A stretch of 64,000 nt of DNA from Clostridia bacterium (GTDB taxonomy: Bacteria; Bacillota; Clostridia; Oscillospirales; Butyricicoccaceae), in assembly GCA_021205365.1 (NCBI GenBank), contig JAJPXP010000043.1:1-64000 (forward strand), read 5' to 3'. Every line of letters begins with the position of its first letter. The first letter of the stretch is position 1. The position numbers were made by a program, and so were the translations under genes. Below are positions 7,317-14,388 of this stretch, piece by piece. A model generated the notes under the pieces. The model made no database searches, was not told the origin of the DNA, and saw nothing but the letters and a program-made list of their open reading frames with translations.

Positions 7317-8249
7317 TTAGATATCGTATCCAATACCCTTGAGGTATTCTACGCTTGCCTTTACATTAGCAAGGCTGTTCTCTACATTGCGCGGATCGCA
7401 TTCCTGCTCAATGGTGATGTAGCCGTTGTAGCCAATCTCAGCCAGAACATCTGCAATTGCACGATAGTCCAGCATGCCCTTACCGATCGGGCACATGGAA
7501 CCCTTTGCACAGCCTTCAAAGAAGCGGATATGCTCGCCCATAACCTCGTCATAAACCTTCTTGTCGATGTCCTTGAAATGTACATAATCCAGACGATCCT
7601 TGTACTTTCTCAGCCATTCAACCGGATCCATGCCTGCATATGCCAGATGACCGGTATCCAGTACAAAGCCAGCCATTTCATTCGGGATCTCTTCTGCCAG
7701 ACGGTCAATCTCATCAGCAAATTCGATATAGCCGCCGCAGTGCGGATGCAGTACCGGACGTACGCCATAGCTGTTTGCCTTCTCACACAGTCCCTTAAAA
7801 TGGGAAATCAGCTTGGCCCAGCCAGCATCGTCCAGACGCGGAGAGCGATCAGAATGACCTGCTCCATAGTCTCGCTCATCAGAGCTGTAGAAATCCATAA
7901 CCGTCAGGTACGGAGTAGGCCAACGCTGGCCATCCTCGCGCGGCAGCGGCGGAAGCTTGGTAATCAGGGAACAGATACCGTCAACCTGCTTCAGCAGCTT
8001 TTCATAGTTCTCATCGCTATACATATCATCAAAGATTGTACCCGCAACAATGGAAAGGTTGTTCTTATTCAGTTCAGCAGTTACACCTTCGATATCATCG
8101 GTCGGAATCCAGCCGTTCGGTCCAAGCTCAATGGCACGATAGCCTGCTTCATGTGCTTCACGCAGGACACGCTGATAGGTTGGAAGATTCGGATTTGTGA
8201 TATCATCGACACCCCAGCAGCACGGTGCGCCGCAAATTTTAATACCCAT
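7317..8249 (-). CDS. iolE: Inosose dehydratase-like TIM-barrel protein
   Basis: 310 residues of the xylose-isomerase-like TIM barrel family (AP endonuclease family 2 fold). IolE dehydrates 2-keto-myo-inositol to the trihydroxycyclohexanedione used by IolD. Visible family features are CCWGVDD and AGYRAIELGPNGW at the N-terminus, VLHPHCGGYIE, the DTGHLAYAGMDPVEWLRKY stretch with YVHFKDI (metal ligands), and a final YITIEQECDP. The lead gene of a minus-strand pair with the Gfo/Idh oxidoreductase, it is transcribed divergently from the second AraC regulator. Its promoter element matches the one at iolD. IolH/IolI-type isomerases share the fold, so the symbol is likely rather than certain. Confidence 0.78.
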   Translation of the reverse strand: MGIKICGAPCCWGVDDITNPNLPTYQRVLREAHEAGYRAIELGPNGWIPTDDIEGVTAELNKNNLSIVAGTIFDDMYSDENYEKLLKQVDGICSLITKLPPLPREDGQRWPTPYLTVMDFYSSDERDYGAGHSDRSPRLDDAGWAKLISHFKGLCEKANSYGVRPVLHPHCGGYIEFADEIDRLAEEIPNEMAGFVLDTGHLAYAGMDPVEWLRKYKDRLDYVHFKDIDKKVYDEVMGEHIRFFEGCAKGSMCPIGKGMLDYRAIADVLAEIGYNGYITIEQECDPRNVENSLANVKASVEYLKGIGYDI

Positions 8250-8747
8250 TTGTATTCCTCCTTATTTTTCTGCTTCTTTTTTGGTTCGTCATGTTGTTTT
8301 TCATTTGTACGTGTGAATGTATCTTTCGATGGTTATAGTTTATCAATTCGACCGATATTTTTCTTTCAATATCTTTCTTTTTTGTAAAAATACACAAAAC
8401 AAATTTTTAATCCTCGAAAACCGGGATTTTTTTCACAATTTTTTCTATTTTTTCAACGATTTTTCGGTTATTTTTTGCCAGATAAATTTTCAGGACGTGT
8501 TCTGATTTCCCACAATTTTTAAATTTTCCGCTTTTTGTCTCCCAAATTACCCCGTTTTCATCCCCAGTGCATCGTATGCGCTGGTACTTTTATGCTGCGG
8601 ATTTCTCTTGCTGCTCCAAAGAACGCCGATATATGGAAATTTTTACATATCTCATAAAACGCAAGATCTTCTATTTACATTTCCACATTACATATGATAT
8701 TTTTTAATTATGAGATTGGTGTCTGTCATGTTGCAGGAGGTGTTTCA
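8250..8747. other. Divergent regulatory region between iolE and the second AraC gene
   Basis: 498 bases, strongly AT-rich with homopolymer T runs. It contains the iolE promoter element and GATTTTTCGGTTA (8458-8470), similar to a tract upstream of iolD. I see no convincing -35/-10 pair for the AraC gene and no ORF with a ribosome site. The ORF-track start at 8694 is upstream of the true start. Confidence 0.6.
8328..8353 (-). promoter_or_regulatory. iolE promoter element (26-bp motif shared with iolD)
   Basis: On the minus strand GGTCGAATTGATAAACTATAACCATC; 21 of 26 bases match 4711-4736. The -10-like TAAACT lies in the same place within the motif. The start codon is 79 bases downstream. Confidence 0.6.
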
Positions 8748-9605
8748 ATGAAAAACAGCAACGCGTTTCCAACCGCAACATTCGTAAATACACATTTTGT
8801 AGATGAAAAATATCATGAACGGCATTCCCAGCTGATCCACCGGCATGACGACGTAATTGAATTGTTGTACGTAATGCAGGGATCTGGCAGCTATCTTGTG
8901 GGTGACCACAGCTATGTTGTACAGCCAGGGAGCCTCGTAATCTGTAATGCCAATGTGCTGCACGGCGAGCCTCCATTCCAAAAGCACAACTTGCAAAGCT
9001 ACTGCTGCGTACTGTCCGGTCTCCAGCTCCCCGACCTTCCTCCCAATACATTAATGGGAGGTTCCCTTCATCCTGTATTGTTTTTTTCACAGGATAAGGC
9101 CGACATCGAAAATATTATGCTCACGATGCACTCACTGAACACACAGTCCGATGAATACCATCAGGTATGTAATCTGCTTGCAAATGCTCTGCTGAATATT
9201 GTATATATGAAACTGCAGAAGCGTCAAAAGCCAACCGAATTCAATCAAAAAGGCAATGAGGACTTTATTCAGAACATCACACAGTATCTGGATGAACATT
9301 ATATGGAAGCAATCTCCCTGCAGGATCTGGCGAGCATCTTTCATATGAGCCACTACTATTTTTCTCATATATTTAAAATCGAAACCGGCATTTCTCCTAT
9401 GAGATATGTTATGTACCGCCGAATCGGTGAAGCACAGAACATGCTGATGAATACCGAAATGACCATCGGAACGATCGGCGAAACGCTCGGCTTTGGCGAC
9501 AACTGCCACTTTAGCTCGATGTTCAAAAAATATGTGGGCATTACACCGACACAATACCGAAAGCATTTCCAGCTCCAGCGCAATAGCCAAGAGGAAGGTT
9601 CGTAA
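8748..9605 (+). CDS. AraC family transcriptional regulator, cupin sensor domain (inositol-locus regulator 2)
   Basis: 285 residues from MKNSNAF, chosen because GCAGGAGGTGTTTCAATG is an ideal ribosome site; the track start adds 18 residues without one. Residues about 25-85 form a cupin-like domain (LIHRHDDVIELLYVMQGSG, SYVVQPGSLVICNANVLHGE). Residues about 180-275 form the double helix-turn-helix (ISLQDLASIFHMSHYYFSHIF, RRIGEAQNMLMNTEMTIGTIGE, GITPTQYRKHF). It is a clear paralogue of the regulator at 5068 with the same gene order around it, so the two probably divide the inositol units or respond to different inositol forms. Confidence 0.85.
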   Translation: MKNSNAFPTATFVNTHFVDEKYHERHSQLIHRHDDVIELLYVMQGSGSYLVGDHSYVVQPGSLVICNANVLHGEPPFQKHNLQSYCCVLSGLQLPDLPPNTLMGGSLHPVLFFSQDKADIENIMLTMHSLNTQSDEYHQVCNLLANALLNIVYMKLQKRQKPTEFNQKGNEDFIQNITQYLDEHYMEAISLQDLASIFHMSHYYFSHIFKIETGISPMRYVMYRRIGEAQNMLMNTEMTIGTIGETLGFGDNCHFSSMFKKYVGITPTQYRKHFQLQRNSQEEGS

Positions 9606-9631
9606 TGAATCTTCCTCTTGTTATTTTTTCA
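9588..9631 (+). terminator. Terminator of the second AraC gene
   Basis: CAAGAGGAAG (9588-9597) pairs perfectly with CTTCCTCTTG (9611-9620) and is followed by TTATTTTTTC. The stem begins inside the coding region. Confidence 0.85.
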
Positions 9632-9685
9632 CAAATTTCAATGATCTGTTTTGTAGGGCACCGCAAGAATTTACAAATCAAAGCT

Positions 9686-9712
9686 GATTTTCGGCGAATT
9701 TAGGCGAAAATC
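9686..9712 (+). promoter_or_regulatory. Candidate operator upstream of the isomerase-iolG-symporter unit
   Basis: GATTTTCG (9686-9693) and CGAAAATC (9705-9712) form a perfect inverted repeat with an 11-base spacer. It lies about 40 bases upstream of a TATAAT -10 box (9751-9756). A regulator site is plausible; AraC proteins more often bind direct repeats, so the owner is unknown. Confidence 0.4.
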
Positions 9713-9773
9713 ACAACAAGAAAATCCTAACTATTTTCAAAACTTCTTTCTATAATAAAATCATAAAGCATTC

Positions 9774-10105
9774 ATGAATGTAGCAAAGCAAATATCGACA
9801 AAAAGAAGATTTAGAGATTCAAAACGGCGTTGTAAAATGCCGCAGCTGACAAAGGGAGAAAAGGCCAAGGGTGGTTTTAAGCGCAACCTACTTGTTTCGA
9901 TTAATAACCTGCTTTTCCAGGCAACTCTGATACTGTAGACTGGCATCTAGTCCATTCTACATCTGCTAAACAGATGATTATCACACTGTATGCGTTCAAT
10001 CCGATCATCATCTGAGGCATTGCAGTTGTTGTCCTGCTGTTCTGCAAGCCGGATTAAGATGATATCAAGATTAGTCCGAAACCGCAGGACGCGATCCCAC
10101 GGTAA
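9774..10105 (+). pseudogene. Degenerate ORF remnant, probably a membrane transporter
   Basis: A 54-codon open stretch (9774-9938) begins with an ATG that has no ribosome site and ends in TAG. In another frame the next 160 bases translate to a hydrophobic segment (IITLYAFNPIII, stop, GIAVVVLLFCKPD, stop, DDIKISPKPQDAIPR, stop). The hydrophobic helix followed by a charged tail looks like the C-terminus of a secondary transporter with in-frame stops. It occupies the place where a transporter gene would be expected, directly before the isomerase-iolG-symporter genes. I cannot name the family. The promoter-like TATAAT at 9751 may still serve the genes downstream. Confidence 0.45.
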
Positions 10106-10129
10106 ACTGTAATACAAGGAGTGTTTTCA

Positions 10130-10951
10130 ATGAAGAATATTAAAATTGGTGCCTGCGATTGGGCCCTCCCGGGTTCCGGTCTGTATGCAACGCAGATTGC
10201 TGCATCTGTCGGTTTAGATGCGCTTTCTTTGAAAATCGGTCTCTATGAGAATGATTATCCGATTACACAGCCCGAAATGCAGAAAATCTACCTGAGCGAA
10301 CAGCAGAAATACGGAATTGAGTATTGTGCAATTGCTTTGAACGATTTTGACAATATTCCGATGCATGCTCGCAAGGGCACAAAGGAATATGACATTGTAT
10401 GGGATCTGCTGAAGCGTGCGGTTTCCACCGCAAAGGCGCTCGGCGTACAGATCATTCAGGTACCTGGCTTCGCTGCCAGCGAGGTGAAAACCGAGGAAGA
10501 CATGGAGCACAGCGCCCGTGCATTCCAGTATCTGTGTGATGCTGCTGGTGAAGCCGGCATTTCCGTTGCTGGCGAGAACCTGATGACCCCAGACGAGTTC
10601 AAAAAGATTCATCAGATGGTTGACCGCAAAAACTTCTATCTGTATTTCGACAGCCAGAACTACAACGTATTCCGTGGTTATTCTGAAACAGATATTCTGG
10701 AAGGTCTGTATCCTTATATGTGCAACCAGCTGCACGTCAAGGATGGCGATGTCATGAGCGGCGGCCTTCTGGGTTCGGGTCCGTGTGACTTCTTCAGCAC
10801 AATCGACTGGCTGGACAAGCATGATTACACCGGATACATTCTGCTGGAGAACTATTATGACCAGCTTCCGCTTCGCTTGCAGGACGAAAACCCGTATGAA
10901 CTGCTCCGTCAGGATATCGCAATCCTGAAAAAGGCAATTCAAACAGCATAA
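10130..10951 (+). CDS. Sugar phosphate isomerase/epimerase family TIM barrel (IolI/IolH-like)
   Basis: 273 residues, xylose-isomerase-like TIM barrel. IKIGACDWALPGSG opens strand 1. AIALNDFDNIPMHARKGTKEYD, VPGFAASEV, AGENLMTPDEF with its Glu, YFDSQNYNVFRGY, and CNQLHVKDGDVMSGGLLGSG carry the usual metal and substrate positions (Glu, Asp, His, Glu). In iol loci this family interconverts keto-inositols (IolI) or has an uncharacterised role (IolH). AAGGAGTGTTTTCAATG fixes the start; the track start is a GTG three codons earlier. First gene of the plus-strand unit followed by iolG and the symporter, with a 46-base gap. Substrate is inferred from context only. Confidence 0.75.
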   Translation: MKNIKIGACDWALPGSGLYATQIAASVGLDALSLKIGLYENDYPITQPEMQKIYLSEQQKYGIEYCAIALNDFDNIPMHARKGTKEYDIVWDLLKRAVSTAKALGVQIIQVPGFAASEVKTEEDMEHSARAFQYLCDAAGEAGISVAGENLMTPDEFKKIHQMVDRKNFYLYFDSQNYNVFRGYSETDILEGLYPYMCNQLHVKDGDVMSGGLLGSGPCDFFSTIDWLDKHDYTGYILLENYYDQLPLRLQDENPYELLRQDIAILKKAIQTA

Positions 10952-10997
10952 CATTTGTCAATCATTTTACAAACGATCAAGATAAGGAGACATTATT

Positions 10998-12005
10998 ATG
11001 AAAGTAGCAGTAATTGGCGCAGGACGCATTGGCCGTGTCCACATCGAAAACATCAGCACCGGCGTTCGTGAGATGGAGATCAAGACGGTTGCTGATCCGT
11101 TCCTGAATGATGACGCTATTGCATTCTGCAAGAGCTTTGGCGTTGAAAATGTTACCAAGGACGTTGATTCCGTTTTTGCAGATCCGGAAATCGAAGCAGT
11201 TCTGATCTGCTCCTCCACCGACACACACGCTGACCTGATTATCCAGGCTTGTGAAGCTGGCAAGCACATCTTCTGTGAGAAGCCGGTTGACCACGATGTA
11301 GAGCGTGTACGCACCGCTCTGGCTGCTGTTAAGAAGGCTGGCGTTAAGCTGCAGATCGGTTTCGTTCGTCGTTTCGACCACAACCATCGCGGCGTATACG
11401 ATGCAGTACGCAGCGGCAAGATCGGTACTCCGCATATCCTGAAGATCAGCTCCCGTGATCCGCAGCCGCCTACGATCGAATATGTTCGCCGTTCCGGTGG
11501 TATCTTCTATGATATGATGATTCATGACTTCGACATGATCCGCTTCCTGGCTGGCTGCGAAGTTACCGAAGTTTACGCAAAGGGTGCCGTTCTGGTTGAC
11601 CCGGCAATCGGCGCAGAAGGCGACGTTGACACCGCACTGGTTACTCTGACCTTCGAGAACGGTGCAGTCGGCATCATCGACAACAGCCGTCAGGCAGTTT
11701 ACGGCTATGACCAGAGACTGGAAGTATTCGGTTCCGAAGGCTCTGTTCAGGACGAAAACGATATTCCGAACACGGTTGTTGTATCCCGTGCAGATGGCAC
11801 TACCTACGGCACCTGCTACAAGGTAATGTGGGATCGCTACACCCAGGCATTCATTGATGAAATGAAGGCATTTGCAGATTCCGTTATCAACGATAAGGTT
11901 CCGCCAGTAACCGATCTGGATGGCCTGTATCCGGTACTGATGGCAGCAGCTGCTAACAAGTCCATCAAGGAAGGCCGCCCGGTTAAGATTTCCGAGGTTG
12001 AGTAA
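10998..12005 (+). CDS. iolG: Inositol 2-dehydrogenase
   Basis: 335 residues, Gfo/Idh/MocA family. It oxidises myo-inositol to 2-keto-myo-inositol (scyllo-inosose) with NAD+, the entry step of the pathway. VAVIGAGRIGRVHIENI is the dinucleotide-binding loop and FCEKPVDHD the signature near residue 95. The C-terminal domain carries QIGFVRRFDHNH, SSRDPQPPTIEYVRRSGGIF, DMMIHDFDMIRFL with the catalytic Asp-x3-His, and GDVDTALVTLTFENGAVG. These stretches are characteristic of true IolG proteins rather than the family at large. AAGGAGACATTATTATG gives the start. It stands between the TIM-barrel isomerase and the Na+ symporter, consistent with uptake followed directly by oxidation. Confidence 0.94.
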   Translation: MKVAVIGAGRIGRVHIENISTGVREMEIKTVADPFLNDDAIAFCKSFGVENVTKDVDSVFADPEIEAVLICSSTDTHADLIIQACEAGKHIFCEKPVDHDVERVRTALAAVKKAGVKLQIGFVRRFDHNHRGVYDAVRSGKIGTPHILKISSRDPQPPTIEYVRRSGGIFYDMMIHDFDMIRFLAGCEVTEVYAKGAVLVDPAIGAEGDVDTALVTLTFENGAVGIIDNSRQAVYGYDQRLEVFGSEGSVQDENDIPNTVVVSRADGTTYGTCYKVMWDRYTQAFIDEMKAFADSVINDKVPPVTDLDGLYPVLMAAAANKSIKEGRPVKISEVE

Positions 12006-12045
12006 GATCATTCCAACTGGAACGATTCATACACACGTGTTTTCG

Positions 12046-12065
12046 ATATGTCAATATTGACATAT
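12046..12065. promoter_or_regulatory. 20-bp perfect palindrome between iolG and the symporter
   Basis: ATATGTCAATATTGACATAT is self-complementary over all 20 bases. It lies about 90 bases upstream of the symporter start and before a G+C-rich hairpin. A dimeric regulator site or a mRNA stem are both possible. Confidence 0.45.
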
Positions 12066-12074
12066 ACCCTTGTC

Positions 12075-12113
12075 TCCCATGTCCGGCAAAAATCCCATAG
12101 GCCGGGCATGGGA
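12075..12113 (+). other. Stem-loop between iolG and the symporter
   Basis: TCCCATGTCCGGC (12075-12087) pairs with GCCGGGCATGGGA (12101-12113) with one G-U pair. No T-tract follows, so a stability or processing element is more likely than a terminator. Confidence 0.55.
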
Positions 12114-12155
12114 TCATGACAAATGAAGAAAGGTCTATAGAAAGAGGATAAAAAT

Positions 12156-13817
12156 ATGATTTGGACTATCGCTACATTCCTGTTTTTTACAGCATTGGTA
12201 GCTGTTATCTCCTATGTCAAGACCAAAGGTGACGATACAGAAACTGCGGAAGGCTATTTTCTTGCAGGACGCGGACTTCCGGGTCTTGTAATTGCCGGTT
12301 CCCTGCTGCTGACAAACATTTCAGCAGAGCAGCTGGTTGGTACCAACGGTCAGACATGGGCAACGAACATGAGCCCGATGGGTTATGAGGTTGCTGCTGC
12401 ATGTGCTTGTATCGTAATGGCATTGTTTACCGCTCCCCGTTATCTGAAGAGTGGTATTGCAACCATCCCGCAGATGCTTGGTCTGCGCTATGACAGATCC
12501 ACACAGCTGTGGTTCGGTATTGCTTACATTGGCATGTTCCTGCTGATCCAGATGCCGATCATCCTGTACTCCGGATCTCTGGTATTTGAGAACATCTTCG
12601 GCGTATCCGCAATTATCGGCGTAGATAAGTTTACATCCGTATGCATCCTTTGCGTTGTCATCACAATTATCGGTTCGATTTATGCAATTGCAGGTGGTCT
12701 GAAGGCCGTTGCAGTATCTGACACCATCAACGGTGCAGGCCTGATTATTGGCGGCTTCATGATTCCGTTCATTGCACTGCATGTACTGGGTCAGGCATCC
12801 GGCGGCTCTGGCATGGGCGACGGCTGGCATCTTCTGACACAGAACTATGCTGAAAAGCTGAACTCTATCTCTCCTGCAAACGCTGTTGCTCCGGAAGTTC
12901 CGTGGCCGACCATCGTTCTCGGTCTGTTCTTCCTTTGCACCCAGTCCTGGAACACCAGCCAGTCTTTTATTCAGCGAGTTCTCGCTGCAAGAGACCTGAA
13001 GGAAGCGCAGAAGGGTGCTCTGATGTGTGCATTCATGAAGATCCTTGGCTTCCTGTATCTGGCACTGCCAGGCGTTATCGCTTACGCACTGTTTGAAGTA
13101 CAGGGTAACCAGATCAGCATGATGGACGATGCTTACCCGCAGCTGGTTCTGCAGGTTGTACCGGCACCGCTGATGGGCTTCTTCGCAGCCGTTATGTTTG
13201 GTGCAATCCTGTCTTCGTTCAATTCCGTACTGAATTCCATCAACACCATGTTCACCATGGATATCTACAAGAAGTTTATCAACAAGGATGCTGACGATCT
13301 GAAGCTGGTTTCTATTGGCAAAAAGGTTGGTATCGTATTCGCAGTCATCGCTACCTGTGTTGGCCCGATGATCTACTTCTTCCCGGCTGGTCTGAAGACC
13401 TTCCTGGATTCCCTGACCATGCTGATTGGTCTGCCGGTAATGTCCGCAGTATTCGGCGGCTTCTTCTTCAAGCATCAGCCGAAGTGGAGCGCACGCTTCA
13501 TCCTGATTTTCCACATCGTATGCTACGGTGGATTCATGCTGCTGGCTCCGTCTTACGAACTGTTCGGTGCAGGCACTGGCGACATCCATTACCTGTATGC
13601 AGTATCCATCCTGCTGCCACTTGAGATCATTATCATCGGCCTGTTGAGCAAGTACAACAAGAACAAGAATCCGGAAGACACTGGCTGGGTTCAGGAAGAC
13701 GTTCAGGCTGTTGATCTGACTCCGTGGAAGTATCGCTACGTTGCAGCTGCTGTCATCTTTATCGGTGTTGTAATCTGCTACGCTGCATTCTCCCCGCTCG
13801 GCTTCGGCTCATACTAA
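12156..13817 (+). CDS. Sodium:solute symporter (SSS/SGLT family), probable inositol transporter
   Basis: 553 residues with roughly 13-14 hydrophobic segments. The family core is visible as AEGYFLAGRGLPGLVIAGS near residue 32, LTNISAEQLVGTNGQ, YAIAGGLKAVAVSDTINGAGL (the SSS signature region), and FGAILSSFNSVLNSINTMFTMD near residue 350. It would import a polyol or sugar with Na+. Sitting directly behind iolG, its natural cargo is myo-inositol, but substrate cannot be read from sequence. AGAGGATAAAAATATG gives the start. The 150-base gap after iolG holds a 20-bp palindrome and a hairpin, so transport may be tuned separately. Confidence 0.88.
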   Translation: MIWTIATFLFFTALVAVISYVKTKGDDTETAEGYFLAGRGLPGLVIAGSLLLTNISAEQLVGTNGQTWATNMSPMGYEVAAACACIVMALFTAPRYLKSGIATIPQMLGLRYDRSTQLWFGIAYIGMFLLIQMPIILYSGSLVFENIFGVSAIIGVDKFTSVCILCVVITIIGSIYAIAGGLKAVAVSDTINGAGLIIGGFMIPFIALHVLGQASGGSGMGDGWHLLTQNYAEKLNSISPANAVAPEVPWPTIVLGLFFLCTQSWNTSQSFIQRVLAARDLKEAQKGALMCAFMKILGFLYLALPGVIAYALFEVQGNQISMMDDAYPQLVLQVVPAPLMGFFAAVMFGAILSSFNSVLNSINTMFTMDIYKKFINKDADDLKLVSIGKKVGIVFAVIATCVGPMIYFFPAGLKTFLDSLTMLIGLPVMSAVFGGFFFKHQPKWSARFILIFHIVCYGGFMLLAPSYELFGAGTGDIHYLYAVSILLPLEIIIIGLLSKYNKNKNPEDTGWVQEDVQAVDLTPWKYRYVAAAVIFIGVVICYAAFSPLGFGSY

Positions 13818-13863
13818 ACAGTTTATTAATACTCTCTATTTTTTCATAAAACTCTCATTCAGT

Positions 13864-13906
13864 AATCGGCGTTTCTCATTTCGGGGAGCGCCGATTGCAT
13901 TTTAAC
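13864..13906 (+). terminator. Terminator of the symporter unit
   Basis: AATCGGCG and CGCCGATT pair around a 17-base loop, followed by GCATTTTAAC. A moderate intrinsic terminator. Confidence 0.65.
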
Positions 13907-13974
13907 AGAAATTTATTTTTTTTCATCTTATTTTATTGTATAATAAAAACATCATTAAAAAAGGAGATTTACAT

Positions 13975-14271
13975 ATGGAAGCTTCTATTCTCGTTACCGT
14001 CCGTTATACCGTCAAAGAAGGTCTGCGCGATACTTTCTATCAGCAGATCGTAGAACAGGGCATCGATACTGCATCCCGTGCGGAGGCAGGCAATTACAAA
14101 TACGACTACTATTATCCGCTGGACTCTGACCGCGATATCTGCCTGCTTGAAATCTGGAGCGATGCAGAAGCACAGAAAGCACATGCGGAAACCCCGCATT
14201 ATCAGCAGCTGTCCAAGCTGAAGGCTGCTTATGTTGAGCAGGTTCAGCTCAAGAGCTATTCGATTGGATAA
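13975..14271 (+). CDS. Antibiotic biosynthesis monooxygenase-fold (YgiN-like) protein
   Basis: 98 residues with the dimeric alpha-beta barrel pattern: an N-terminal strand ILVTVRYTVKEGLRDTF, a central YKYDYYYPLDSDRDICLLEIWSDAEAQKAH, and a terminal VQLKSYS strand. Family members include small quinol monooxygenases and LsrG-like isomerases; many have no known substrate. AAGGAGATTTACATATG fixes the start, 13 residues inside the ORF-track call. A TATAAT at 13939-13944 and a terminator just before it indicate its own transcript. It closes the inositol island and may detoxify or isomerise a keto intermediate, but nothing in the sequence proves this. Confidence 0.75.
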   Translation: MEASILVTVRYTVKEGLRDTFYQQIVEQGIDTASRAEAGNYKYDYYYPLDSDRDICLLEIWSDAEAQKAHAETPHYQQLSKLKAAYVEQVQLKSYSIG

Positions 14272-14302
14272 TAGAATCCGTCATTCTTTCAATCCACAAA
14301 CG

Positions 14303-14357
14303 AAAAAAGAATGTCTGTCTCCACAGCTGTGTGAACAGGCATTCTTTTTTATTTTAA
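14303..14357. terminator. Strong bidirectional terminator
   Basis: AAAAAAGAATGtCTGT (14303-14318) pairs with ACAGgCATTCTTTTTT (14335-14350), A-rich on the left and T-rich on the right. It serves the YgiN-like gene and the converging ABC permease. Confidence 0.85.
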
Positions 14358-14388
14358 TATGCAATCAATCTGATCGGTTATCGTATCG

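Noticed and set aside
12321-13589. 422-codon minus-strand ORF
   Set aside because: Antisense shadow of the SSS symporter; the plus strand has the clear transporter motifs.
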